36,519 bases of DNA from Pedobacter sp. HMWF019 (GCF_003061025.1 NZ_QAIL01000611.1:1-36519); one strand, 5' to 3'; counted from the first letter of the stretch, positions 23,102-31,334 are shown. Program-made: numbers and translations. Notes: generated by a model from the sequence alone, not told the origin.

Positions 23102-25375
23102 ATGATAGACCTCGAATATTTACACAGCCTTTACAATAATGATAATTATGAAGCCTGCCTTGAAGCAGCCAATCTGTTCCTCCTGGTCAATGAACAAAAT
23201 ACACAAGCTCTATTACTAAAAGCCAAAAGCGAATACCAAATGGTCTTTTTTGAAGCATGGGATGAAGATCCGGAAGAAGACAACCGGTTTGAATCGGTTT
23301 GTGATAGTTTTGAAAGGGTATTGGAACTGGATCCTTCCAATGAAGAGGCAATGCTCTATTTAGCCTATATTTATATTGCTTTACTCAAAACCAATTTACC
23401 AAAGGCTATCGCTTATTGTGATATAATGGCGAACTCTACTCATCTGGCAACTAAAATTAAAGCCATCAGTTACCGTCAGGACGCCTGTCAACAAGAAGGA
23501 CACATTTCCCTTGCGCTGGAAGATGCAGATCAATTGATCAGCTTAACTAAGGCGTTTTATAAAGAGAACAGGAACGCACTTGATGTTGAACTTGGTCAGG
23601 TATATCTCAAAAAAGGCAATTTATATCTGCAGCATCAAAATGATGGAAAGAAGGCACTGGAGATCTATAAAGAAGGCTTGGACTATATGTACCCAGATCC
23701 GTTAAATTTTGCTATGATCGCTAATCTGGCCTTTGATCAGCAAGATTATGCGTTTGGAGGCCAGGTAGCTGTTATGGCATTCCTTTCGAACGTTACCGGA
23801 GCTGAAGAAGAACTGCTGGATTTATACCGAAAACTGGAAGAACTCAACAGCAAAGGGGTAGAGAACAAGTCAATGGTGGAGGCTATTTTTGTGGCATTGA
23901 GAGTATTTGCTGATGAACTGGGCTGTGATACAGTTGAAATGCTCAACTTTGCACAACATTACATTAAAATATTTGCTGATTGGTATATTCCATATCATTA
24001 TGCAGGCGCTGCGTTATATGACGCTAAAAGTTATGCTGAAGCGCTTCCGTATCTGGAAAAGAGCTTAAAAATGGGTGGGCGCTCCTATGGTGTACAGCGC
24101 TTTTATGAGACAAGCTATCACGTAAATGGTGTATTTCCGGAACTGGAAAAATGGCCTGAAGATTCTTCCTCAGATTATTACAATGCCGGTGTTAATTTCT
24201 ATGAGTTTGAAACACAAGCCTACAACCCATCGATTGGCAGGGAGTTGCTAAAAATCAGAACCAACTTCTATAAAATATCTTACGATGGTTTTTACGACTA
24301 TTTCTGTAATCACCATCACAGGAAAGGTGCAAATGATGCCGATGTACATGTATTTGCCATGTGCTGTAATAACTATGGCATCGCATTAACTGCGCAAGGA
24401 GCTTATGAAAAGGCAGCAGAAGTACATCAGCTGGGCTATTCTTTTTCTCCTTTCTGGGAGCAGCTAAGCAGTTGGGGAACCGCCCTTAAAAGACTCGAAA
24501 AGTATGATGAGGCCTTAGAGGTATTCAACCGTGCAGTAACTTATGGTAGTAGTTATTTAGATTTCAGTGATTACATAGAACTTAGAGGAGAAATTTTGGA
24601 GATTCTCTTCAAATTGGGGCGTCTGGAAGAAACCAGAGAGTTACTCACAACAACTGATCAGGAATATAATGACTTTATCAGGAACAACCGGAAAGAACTC
24701 TCAGAAGCGTATCTCTTTACCCTGAATGAAAGGTATATTACTGTTCAGAACATCCGGCTTGACCTGCTTAAAGAAGGCAGTCTGGAAGAAGCGAATAAAG
24801 CCTGGCAGGAACAATTGGAAAAGCATCCTGATGACAATTCTTCGTGGTTTATGCTGATGCAGAATTATTATCAGATGAAAGATTACCGGCAGTGTATCGC
24901 CTGTGCAGACAATTATCAATCTGTCAAAGGGAAAGCCATTCAACTAGAATCCGTTCAGAAAGTACATTTTATGCGCGGTATGTCTTATCTCTACCTGGGA
25001 AATTATAACCAGGCTAAAGAGAACCTGAAAATATTGCTTCAGTCATGTCAATCAGGAGATCCCGCAGAAGAAAGCATCATTAGCGATGTCAACCTTCGCC
25101 TGGCAGAATGCTGTTATAATCAGGAGCAATGGAAAGAATGCATGGACTTTGCGTGGGATGGTATTGATTGTTACAACAGAAATGGCTGGAAGTGGGATGA
25201 TGCACGTGTAGAAATGACACTCTATTATGCAGATGCCTGCAAAGCAACCGGAGAATTAAAAGCCGCTATAGGTTCACTGGACACCATATTAAAGATGGTT
25301 CCCGGCAATCAGGAAGCAATAAGGAGAAAAAAGGAGTGGAAACCAAACCGTGGTCTTTTCTCCTTTTTTAAATAA
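23102..25375 (+). CDS. Large tetratricopeptide-repeat protein
   Basis: A 757-aa cytoplasmic protein without signal peptide or TM helix, built of helical TPR-like repeats over almost the whole length. Recognisable ones include YEACLEAANLFLLVNEQNTQ (about 18-37), FERVLELDPSNEEAMLYLAY (about 70-90), YAEALPYLEKSLKMG, YEKAAEVHQLGYSFSPFWEQ, YDEALEVFNRAVTYG and YNQAKENLKILLQS. It probably acts as a protein-interaction scaffold; the partner is unknown. It ends NRGLFSFFK. The final codons form a terminator-like hairpin (25321-25369). The gene is divergent from the AraC gene and convergent with the DUF2461 gene. Confidence 0.85.
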   Translation: MIDLEYLHSLYNNDNYEACLEAANLFLLVNEQNTQALLLKAKSEYQMVFFEAWDEDPEEDNRFESVCDSFERVLELDPSNEEAMLYLAYIYIALLKTNLPKAIAYCDIMANSTHLATKIKAISYRQDACQQEGHISLALEDADQLISLTKAFYKENRNALDVELGQVYLKKGNLYLQHQNDGKKALEIYKEGLDYMYPDPLNFAMIANLAFDQQDYAFGGQVAVMAFLSNVTGAEEELLDLYRKLEELNSKGVENKSMVEAIFVALRVFADELGCDTVEMLNFAQHYIKIFADWYIPYHYAGAALYDAKSYAEALPYLEKSLKMGGRSYGVQRFYETSYHVNGVFPELEKWPEDSSSDYYNAGVNFYEFETQAYNPSIGRELLKIRTNFYKISYDGFYDYFCNHHHRKGANDADVHVFAMCCNNYGIALTAQGAYEKAAEVHQLGYSFSPFWEQLSSWGTALKRLEKYDEALEVFNRAVTYGSSYLDFSDYIELRGEILEILFKLGRLEETRELLTTTDQEYNDFIRNNRKELSEAYLFTLNERYITVQNIRLDLLKEGSLEEANKAWQEQLEKHPDDNSSWFMLMQNYYQMKDYRQCIACADNYQSVKGKAIQLESVQKVHFMRGMSYLYLGNYNQAKENLKILLQSCQSGDPAEESIISDVNLRLAECCYNQEQWKECMDFAWDGIDCYNRNGWKWDDARVEMTLYYADACKATGELKAAIGSLDTILKMVPGNQEAIRRKKEWKPNRGLFSFFK
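25321..25369 (+). terminator. Terminator hairpin inside the end of the TPR coding sequence
   Basis: AAGGAGAAAA (25321-25330) is perfectly complementary to TTTTCTCCTT (25356-25365), with TTTT directly after (25366-25369). The 25-nt loop has a small inner ACC/GGT pairing. The stop codon is at 25373-25375, so the whole structure lies in translated sequence. Confidence 0.5.
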
Positions 25376-25389
25376 TTTAAGACTAGTAG

Positions 25390-26094
25390 CTATATTGGCA
25401 ATCCGTTAATGTCTGTTGTAAGCACCTCGCTCATATAGTCGAAAAATGGACGCATCCCCATGAAAGTACGGTTAACCTCTTCCAGAAAGTTTTTACTCAA
25501 TACTTCTTTGTCTGAAAACTTTCTGGAAATCAGAAATTGCTTATAGCGAAGTAAATCAATAGCCTCGTTGCCGGGATCATAGCCTTTAGGTGCTGTTTTG
25601 AGCTGCTCTCCATGCAAGGTATCAAACAAGGAAATAAAAGTAGGATTAGCCAGTATTTTTCTCAAAGAGGAGGGATCAAAAGCGATATCATCTCTAATGA
25701 GTTTCAGATCTTCTGGCACAGGTCCCCAGAAACCTCCACCGATAAAACTATTTCCGGGTTCAATATGAAAATAATATCCACCCCTGCGATATTTGGTTGC
25801 CCGCTTAAAACTGCCGCTCCAATGAGTTTTATAAGGAGTTTTATCTTTCGAAAAACGTGTATCACGATAGATCCGATATAAGCTCTTTTTGCCTGATAAA
25901 GTTTCAATCACATCGTGAACTGATAATTTCTCCAGCAAAGCATCTGCAAATATCTCAATAGACTTTTGTTCTTTCTGAAATTCAGTTTTATGGTCATTGA
26001 ACCATTCCCTGTTGTTGTTGTTCTTTAGCGTATTTAAGAAACCAAAAGTAGAGGGGGGTAATTCCGAAAATTGTTGCGCAGCTGTTTCTGACAT
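25390..26094 (-). CDS. DUF2461 family protein (TIGR02453 type)
   Basis: A 234-aa soluble protein with the family landmarks: FGFLNTLKNNNNREWFNDHK near the N-terminus (about 17-36), then YRIYRDTRFSKDKTPYKTH (about 73-91), GGYYFHIEPGNSFIGGG and a C-terminal LLRYKQFLISRKF. The family is widespread but its biochemical role is unknown. The ATG at 26094 gives the expected length. It is monocistronic and convergent with the TPR gene, separated by only 14 bp. Confidence 0.92.
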   Translation of the reverse strand: MSETAAQQFSELPPSTFGFLNTLKNNNNREWFNDHKTEFQKEQKSIEIFADALLEKLSVHDVIETLSGKKSLYRIYRDTRFSKDKTPYKTHWSGSFKRATKYRRGGYYFHIEPGNSFIGGGFWGPVPEDLKLIRDDIAFDPSSLRKILANPTFISLFDTLHGEQLKTAPKGYDPGNEAIDLLRYKQFLISRKFSDKEVLSKNFLEEVNRTFMGMRPFFDYMSEVLTTDINGLPI

Positions 26095-26182
26095 ATAATA
26101 AGATTCTGTATGGCATCTAATTTATACCATATTTAGGAATTTATTGTCAAATAATTATAACAATGGCCGGAAACAACAGGCT

Positions 26183-26413
26183 CTAAAATCTATACCGAAG
26201 GGAAATGGCTTTGCCGATTGCATTGATCAATTCCCGATCCAGGCTTTCTTCTTCCGTGTCGCTAAGGTCCCAGGTTTTATCGGAACGGATTAGTTTCAAC
26301 TCTTTTCCATGGAGTAATATGTTGATTTCGTTGGTGTTAGAAGAAGGTTTTTCTCCTAAAATAGAAAAATTAATATCGGTATCTTTATACGTAATGCGAA
26401 GGGGTAAACTCAT
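26183..26413 (-). CDS. Small protein of unknown function, 76 aa
   Basis: It starts MSLPLRITYKDTDINFSI at the ATG 26413; an upstream in-frame TTG at 26458 is unlikely because it lies before the predicted promoter. Content is beta-strand-like with an acidic stretch (WDLSDTEEESLDRELI) and a final basic helix ending SLRYRF. There is no signal peptide or TM helix. No family is recognised. It stands alone on the minus strand with its own candidate promoter, which favours a real gene. Confidence 0.6.
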   Translation of the reverse strand: MSLPLRITYKDTDINFSILGEKPSSNTNEINILLHGKELKLIRSDKTWDLSDTEEESLDRELINAIGKAISLRYRF

Positions 26414-26420
26414 GAGGCTG

Positions 26421-26451
26421 CAAATATAGAAAATTCCATGCTTCTGCCTAA
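26421..26451 (-). promoter_or_regulatory. Probable promoter of the 76-aa gene
   Basis: On the minus strand, TTAG (26448-26451) is followed after 19 bp by TATATTTG (26421-26428), an exact TAnnTTTG. The -7 box ends only 7 bp before the ATG, so the 5' leader would be a few bases at most. Confidence 0.45.
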
Positions 26452-26529
26452 TGAACAAATTGAATAAATTTGGAAAAGAGAATAATTTATCATCCCAGCC
26501 GGGCCAGGATGATAAAATTTAAGCCGTAA

Positions 26530-26997
26530 TTATAATCTGAAGCCAACTTTTAAGGCTGCATAAGATGTACCGGCGTCTTCAATTCTGAAACCAAGATCAA
26601 TGCGGTTATTCACTTTATAACCAATACCACCTCCAACTAAGAAGTTTGTACCATAGCCATTAAATCCAACAGCTGCACCTAAATTGAAGTTTAAAAAGAA
26701 TTGCTTGTCAACATAATACTTAATTCCACCTTTTAAAGGCAAAAAGGTATAGTTCTCGTACCAGTCATGCTTTGGAAATAAGGTTTCCACACCTGTAGCT
26801 AATGTTAAACCCAATTTGCGTTCTGCTGGCCATTCTGCTTCTAAAATACCACCAATACCTACGTTGTACGCTTTACTGAACGGAACGAGTAATTCAGGAG
26901 AGAGCGTTACTTTTGCAGATTGAGCATGTAGTTTTGTTGTAAATGAGGTGAATACAATCGCAATCAGCGCAATAGTTAAGTTGGTTTTCTTTTTCAT
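26530..26997 (-). CDS. Small outer-membrane beta-barrel protein
   Basis: 155 aa. The ATG at 26997 opens a clear signal peptide (KKKTNLTIALIAIVFTSF, cut after LHA, about residue 25). A longer open frame reaching 27186 is rejected because it adds a non-secretory stretch and overlaps the next gene. The mature part has alternating strands (VGIGGILEAEW, GGIKYYVDKQFFLNFNLGAAVG, FLVGGGIGYKV) and ends AALKVGFRL with a hydrophobic tail, as in porin-family barrels. Ligand unknown. It is separated from the upstream 98-aa gene by 133 bp. Confidence 0.8.
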   Translation of the reverse strand: MKKKTNLTIALIAIVFTSFTTKLHAQSAKVTLSPELLVPFSKAYNVGIGGILEAEWPAERKLGLTLATGVETLFPKHDWYENYTFLPLKGGIKYYVDKQFFLNFNLGAAVGFNGYGTNFLVGGGIGYKVNNRIDLGFRIEDAGTSYAALKVGFRL

Positions 26998-27130
26998 TTG
27001 TATAAATAGATTATTTTTCTGCTTTTTTTTACAAAAATCAGACCAGATAGACCACTTTAAAACAAATGATAGAGTTTTCCTTTTTTTATGACCACTAATC
27101 CTGCCGTATTCAGTTGTTTGGTTTCGGCGT

Positions 27131-27427
27131 TCATTGGTCCCAGTATTTTTCTTCAAATGTAAGGATCGTGGAGTTAATTTCTGCAATCATAGCCTCTACA
27201 GCATCTTTATTCCGTTCCATTACACGGAAAAGTGAAGTCAATTGACTATAAGTTTCGAATGTATTTACTGCCTGGTTAGGACGGTTTGCAATCAGCAAAT
27301 GAAATGCCTCCTCTACATTCCTGTAAAAATCAAGGGGTACGCCAACTTTCAATACTTCTTCCAGAACCTCCTTCAACTGGATGCATTCGGCCACATGGTT
27401 ATTTAATGTATCTATAGAGTTATTCAT
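27131..27427 (-). CDS. Helical protein of unknown function, 98 aa
   Basis: An all-helical, acidic, soluble protein (MNNSIDTLNNHVAECIQLKE; LDFYRNVEEAFHLLI; SLFRVMERNKDAVEAMIAEI; ends EEKYWDQ). There is no signal peptide, TM helix or recognised family. Its ATG at 27427 overlaps the last 8 bp of the ABC permease gene, which suggests translational coupling and a shared transcript. Whether it works with the permease is only inferred from this overlap. Confidence 0.65.
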   Translation of the reverse strand: MNNSIDTLNNHVAECIQLKEVLEEVLKVGVPLDFYRNVEEAFHLLIANRPNQAVNTFETYSQLTSLFRVMERNKDAVEAMIAEINSTILTFEEKYWDQ

Positions 27428-29798
27428 ATTTTAAAGCCTCTGCCGGATCTGCCACGGCGCTTTTATAAGACTGGAAACTAATGGTAAGCAACGCGATACC
27501 TAGGGTTAGTGAAGAAGCTGCAACAACTACCCACCAGGAAATTGAGGTACGGAATTCAAAGTTTTGAAGCCACTTGTCCATCAGGTAATAAGACAGCGGG
27601 ACTGATATAAGTATAGCAATGCAGACCATTTTCAGGAAAGACTGGGAGAGCAACTGCATTAGATGCGAAGCAGAGGCACCAAGAACCGTTCTTATGCCAA
27701 ATTCTTTGGTTCGTTGTGCTGCACTGAAAGAAACCAGACCATATAAACCCATACATGAGATAAAAATTGCCAGTCCGCCAAATATATTGGATAGGACACC
27801 AAGTTTTTGCTCTTTTTGCATCATTTCTTCATACACTGTACTTGTGAAACGCAATTCAACGGGATAGGATGGATTAAGTTCCTTACTGATCTTAGTTACA
27901 GTTTCTATATTTTTCTGCAGACTGCCTGTATAGTTAAGCCGCATCGTAATGTAACCTGTATAATCTTTGTCAAATGAAATCAGCAGCGGTGTATTGGATT
28001 TGTAAGGAGAATCCCATACATAGTCTTCAAATACACCTATAACCTTTTTCTCCTGACCAGCAAGTTTAAGGATTGTGCCTATAGGCTGCTTTAAATTCAT
28101 CGCTTTTACGGCAGTAGCACTGATTAATACACCAGCAGTATCTGAAGCATATTGTTTTGAAAAATCTCTTCCACTTTGCAGTTTTAATCCATTGGTTTTG
28201 ATAAAATCGTAGGTTGTACCAACCCGGTTAAACAGAATGTCACTTTCGGCAGGGGTGGCTCCGGGCCACTGTACATTTTTGATAAAGGAACTATGATGCA
28301 CCAAGGATACTGATGATTGGCAAACACTGGAAACTGCACCAGATTTAAGCAGTTGTTCTTTAAACAGTTCATATTTTAACTGTAAATCTCCATCCTGGGG
28401 CATTTCTATCAGGGCATTTGTATTGCTGCCAATCGGTCGGTTTTTTATATATTGTATCTGCTTGTAGATCACCATAGTAGATATGATAAGCAATACGGTA
28501 AAACAAAACTGGCCTACCATTAGTATCTGTCTCAGGTTTACAGAAAGCCAGGAACTTCCTGGAACTTTTCCTTTTAATACCTCTACGGGATTAAACGAAG
28601 ACAGGTAAAATGCAGGATAGCTCCCCGCAACCAGTCCTGTAACCAAAACGATTCCGAGCAAGCTGGCCCAATTGTATAAATTGAAGTATGAAATGCCCAT
28701 GTTTATGTTCAACAAATGGTTAAAGGCCGGAAGAAAAGCCTCCACCAAAGCAAGAGCGATTACGATGCTGATAACTGCCAGAACCATAGATTCAATCAGG
28801 AACTGTAGAATTAGCGAACTTCTGGTCGCACCTATTGTCTTCTTAATGCCGACTTCCTTTGCCCGTTTCTCTGATTTTGCTGTGGCCATATTCATAAAAT
28901 TAACACAGGCAATCAACAAAATTCCAAAGGCCAGACCTGTAAAAAGCCAAATCTGATCGATTGCTCCACCAACACTCTTACCATTTTCAAATTTGCCATG
29001 CAAATGCATACTGGATAACGGATAAAGAAAGTGGGGTATAACACCTCCGGTGATGTGTTGATTACGCTTGATCAGATCATCCAGTTTTTTGTTAACCGAC
29101 GGGATATCGGAGCCAGGGCTCAACCTCATTAATGTTGAAAAGCTATAGTTGTTCCAGTTCAACCCTCTTGCATCTGGATTTACTGTTTCATAGAATGACC
29201 AGGGCATTAAAAAATCAAATCTATTGGAACTGTTTTCCGGCAGGTCTTTAATTACCGCAGAAACAATTAGATCATTTTGTGCTTCATATTTTACAGATCT
29301 ACCCAATACATCTGTAGAACCAAATAACGTCTTTGCGGTGCTTTCTGTTAAGACAACAGATTCTGGATTATTTAAAGCGGTTCTGGGATTGCCTTGAATA
29401 AAATTATAATCATATATGTTCAGCAGATCAGGCTCTGCAAACTTGGCCTGTCTCTTAAAGGTATTTTGACCGTTTGCAATCAGTTTTTTAGAGCCATAGT
29501 TCATTCGTGCAATATATTTAACTTCAGGGATCCCTTGTTTTACCAGGGGAGCAAAGGCTGTTGTTGTACCGTCAAAGGTGGCTACGATTTTTCCGCTATC
29601 GTCGCTCACATTCGTCATTGCAACATACACATCAGAGGCATTTTTTGATTGCTTGTCAAAATTCCATTCATAAGATACATACAGCAATAAGAGAAAGCAA
29701 GCGGCTAGCCCGATGGCCAGTCCAATTACATTAATGCAGGAAGAAACACCATTTTTGAATAGGTTTCGTAATGCAATTTTAAGATTTAATTTAAACAT
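27420..29798 (-). CDS. FtsX/MacB-type ABC transporter permease
   Basis: A 792-aa inner-membrane permease of the Bacteroidota double-FtsX type. The ATG at 29798 (MFKLNLKIALRNLFKN) is preferred; the open frame extends further back but without family sequence. TM1 is at about 18-40, followed by a large MacB_PCD periplasmic domain (about 60-240). FtsX helices 2-4 lie around 270-420 with the coupling stretch EKRAKEVGIKKTIGATRSSL. A second periplasmic domain follows, and a second FtsX set at the C-terminus has TKEFGIRTVLGASASHL. Family members export peptides or lipids or act as mechanotransmitters. The matching ATPase is not in this window, so the subunit must come from elsewhere. A damaged LytTR regulator lies upstream. 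Confidence 0.94.
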   Translation of the reverse strand: MFKLNLKIALRNLFKNGVSSCINVIGLAIGLAACFLLLLYVSYEWNFDKQSKNASDVYVAMTNVSDDSGKIVATFDGTTTAFAPLVKQGIPEVKYIARMNYGSKKLIANGQNTFKRQAKFAEPDLLNIYDYNFIQGNPRTALNNPESVVLTESTAKTLFGSTDVLGRSVKYEAQNDLIVSAVIKDLPENSSNRFDFLMPWSFYETVNPDARGLNWNNYSFSTLMRLSPGSDIPSVNKKLDDLIKRNQHITGGVIPHFLYPLSSMHLHGKFENGKSVGGAIDQIWLFTGLAFGILLIACVNFMNMATAKSEKRAKEVGIKKTIGATRSSLILQFLIESMVLAVISIVIALALVEAFLPAFNHLLNINMGISYFNLYNWASLLGIVLVTGLVAGSYPAFYLSSFNPVEVLKGKVPGSSWLSVNLRQILMVGQFCFTVLLIISTMVIYKQIQYIKNRPIGSNTNALIEMPQDGDLQLKYELFKEQLLKSGAVSSVCQSSVSLVHHSSFIKNVQWPGATPAESDILFNRVGTTYDFIKTNGLKLQSGRDFSKQYASDTAGVLISATAVKAMNLKQPIGTILKLAGQEKKVIGVFEDYVWDSPYKSNTPLLISFDKDYTGYITMRLNYTGSLQKNIETVTKISKELNPSYPVELRFTSTVYEEMMQKEQKLGVLSNIFGGLAIFISCMGLYGLVSFSAAQRTKEFGIRTVLGASASHLMQLLSQSFLKMVCIAILISVPLSYYLMDKWLQNFEFRTSISWWVVVAASSLTLGIALLTISFQSYKSAVADPAEALKYE

Positions 29799-29830
29799 AT
29801 ATGTTAATTTACAAAGTACTAGCCGGTTTT

Positions 29831-29845
29831 TCAATGCTGTGCCAA
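29831..29845 (-). promoter_or_regulatory. Sigma-54-like promoter element before ABC permease
   Basis: The minus strand reads TTGGCACAGCATTGA. TTGGCAC is the -24 box of a sigma-54 promoter and TTGA resembles the -12 TTGC, but the gap is one base shorter than the consensus. It lies 33 bp before the permease ATG. The spacing defect may mean it is inactive. Confidence 0.25.
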
Positions 29846-30001
29846 TATTACACCACAATCTATTTACCTGCTTCAGAAGCTGTATTGAGGGATTTACCCG
29901 ATATATAGTGACCGAAACCGAACACTTGTTGTGCACAAATGAACAGAGGATAGCCTCAGGTTTCTAAGTCTGGTAAGTGGACACATCACCTCCGCTTTGT
30001 A

Positions 30002-30220
30002 TTAGCCGCCGATAGGAAGTTCAATGGATCCAATTTCAAGGAATGCAGCGTTAAAAGACCGGATTTTGTCTATGGATATTAAAAAAGAACGATGAATACG
30101 AAGGAATTTTTTATCTGGTAATTTTTCTTCCAGATAGGTAATCCGCTGATGCGCAATAACTTCTTTTTCAACGGTTCTAACTCTTACATTTTGGCAATGA
30201 GAGGAGGTAAGATCGCTCTG
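30002..30220 (-). pseudogene. LytTR DNA-binding domain remnant of a response regulator
   Basis: On the minus strand an open stretch without a start codon reads QSDLTSSHCQNVRVRTVEKE, then IAHQRITYLEEKLP, FLRIHRSFLISIDKIRSF and FLEIGSIELPIGG before TAA at 30002-30004. The (F/Y)(V/L)RIHRS(F/Y)(L/I)(V/I) core and the ELPIG motif are diagnostic of LytTR domains. Intact members continue past PIGR-Y with a few more residues and carry a receiver domain and about 60 more LytTR residues in front. Here the N-terminal part is lost (a TAA lies directly before the fragment) and the end is cut. Gene decay or a deletion is the simplest reading. Confidence 0.75.
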
Positions 30221-30327
30221 TTAGGAAATGTTAAAAAGGAATAGAGCGGGGAAACTTGTGTATACTGAGAAAATAGTTCAGAGCAAGGAAGATGAAAGGT
30301 TAGGGGAGTTGTAGAGCCCCCATTTCA

Positions 30328-30759
30328 TTAAACAAATTCAAAATCATCTGCTTTTGGAAATTTATCCAATCCAGAAAATATAGCATCAGGAACAGGCCTA
30401 GCTAATCTTCTTTTGATGGTATTAATCCATGCACCTTCTACCTTAATTAATGCATGCAGTGTATTGTCTTCTGCGAGAAACTCATGCTGGATGACCCAGA
30501 AAGAACCGTCATGCTTCATCTTCAGCAGTTTGGTTATGATATGTATTTTGGAATTGAGATGGATCTCCCTTTTAAATTCACATTGTTCTTTGAACAGAAC
30601 CGGCCCAACGTTCTCGGTCTTCATCAGGTCTATGGTAATCCCATATTCATTTAATATTTCAATTCTTTCCTGTGCCGCCAGATCATAATAACTGCTGTGG
30701 CGCAGATGAAAATTAGGGTCCAGATCTGACCATCTTAAATTCAGGTTTTTCTTACTCAT
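30328..30759 (-). CDS. Hotdog-fold acyl-CoA thioesterase (4HBT-like)
   Basis: 143 aa from the ATG at 30759 (MSKKNLNLRW); an in-frame TTG at 30786 would overlap the predicted promoter. The WSDLDPNFHLRHSSYYD segment (about 10-26) matches the hotdog thioesterase active-site region, with an Asp in the catalytic position. KREIHLNSKIHIITKLLKM and GSFWVIQHEFLA are the later strands. The likely role is hydrolysis of acyl-CoA or acyl-ACP; the chain specificity is unknown. It ends ADDFEFV. It is preceded on the same strand by a transporter relic with a terminator between them, so probably monocistronic. Confidence 0.88.
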   Translation of the reverse strand: MSKKNLNLRWSDLDPNFHLRHSSYYDLAAQERIEILNEYGITIDLMKTENVGPVLFKEQCEFKREIHLNSKIHIITKLLKMKHDGSFWVIQHEFLAEDNTLHALIKVEGAWINTIKRRLARPVPDAIFSGLDKFPKADDFEFV

Positions 30760-30783
30760 ACTCGTAATCGTATTTACTGAGCT

Positions 30784-30791
30784 CAAATATA
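30784..30791 (-). promoter_or_regulatory. Candidate -7 box of the thioesterase gene
   Basis: TATATTTG on the minus strand fits TAnnTTTG exactly, 24 bp before the ATG at 30759. No clear -33 TTTG is present. Confidence 0.35.
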
Positions 30792-30836
30792 CTCTTTGAC
30801 CTCAGCATTTGGATAAATGACCTTGTCATTGTTAGG

Positions 30837-30862
30837 TAAAAGCCATAATAGCATTAATGGCT
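30837..30862 (-). terminator. Terminator after the transporter relic
   Basis: On the minus strand AGCCAT-T-AAT pairs with ATT-ATGGCT (9 bp with one bulged T) around a GCT loop, followed by TTTTA. It includes the relic's stop codon, so the original gene probably ended exactly here. Confidence 0.55.
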
Positions 30863-31230
30863 TGGCAGCAGAAAATTCACACCAAACTGTACCGCTGTAC
30901 CCGAAAATCTATTTTTAGCTGCAAAGTTTTGTGTTGACCTGCCCATTAATCCAATTTTACCAGGAGTGATCCAGTAAGAACTGTATCCTCCTATGCCCCA
31001 GATCCTGTCAGACAACAAAGTTTCTTCGGTACCAATATCCTCACTGATCTGTCGGGTATAATGACATTGTAGTAATTCATGTCGGCGTAACCGTAATAAA
31101 CCGGAATGATAAATCCTGCATGAGGGACAAAATAATCGCCAGGATTAAAAGAGGAACCATTATAGTGACCTTGAGAGAAGGTGGTCGTGCTGATGAACAC
31201 AAGAACTAATAGAGTAATTAGTTTTTTCAT
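30854..31230 (-). pseudogene. Outer-membrane transporter relic (Phenol_MetA_deg / PF13557 type)
   Basis: The N-terminal part (from ATG 31230) has a normal signal peptide MKKLITLLVLVFISTTTFSQ, then HYNGSSFNPGDYFVPHAG and YYGYADMNYYN. At about 31055-31068 the frame shifts. In the next frame the sequence continues RQISEDIG, then WGIGGYSSYWITPGKIGLM, STQNFAAKNRFSGTA and the barrel end VQFGVNFLLPSH, with stop at 30854-30856. Both ends match one family of about 300-aa outer-membrane barrels, but only about 125 residues remain. This implies an internal deletion of roughly 170-200 residues plus a frameshift. The family name is from memory of similar Bacteroidota proteins; the broken state is directly visible. 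Confidence 0.78.
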
Positions 31231-31334
31231 AAGAGAGAGAGTAAGCGTGTTATTTTAAACAGGTAATTAAAAAAAATGTTTTAAATAAGTTTATCTTTAT
31301 ATCAATCACTCTTTGTTATGTAAATTCCCATCTA

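Larger units (their letters stand above)
29799..30327. other. Region between permease and thioesterase genes
   Basis: 529 bp without an intact gene. It contains a sigma-54-like element at 29831-29845, a perfect palindrome TTGTGCACAA at 29929-29938, the LytTR remnant (30002-30220), and about 100 bp next to the thioesterase stop with nothing recognised. Confidence 0.6.

Noticed and set aside
26998..27186. N-terminal extension of the small barrel protein up to 27186
   Set aside because: It adds 63 lysine-rich, non-secretory residues before an obvious signal peptide and overlaps the 98-aa gene; the ATG at 26997 is the natural start.
29799..29936. N-terminal extension of the ABC permease (46 residues)
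   Set aside because: No family similarity, and it would cover the promoter-like element; MFKLNLKIALRNL is the usual start of this family.
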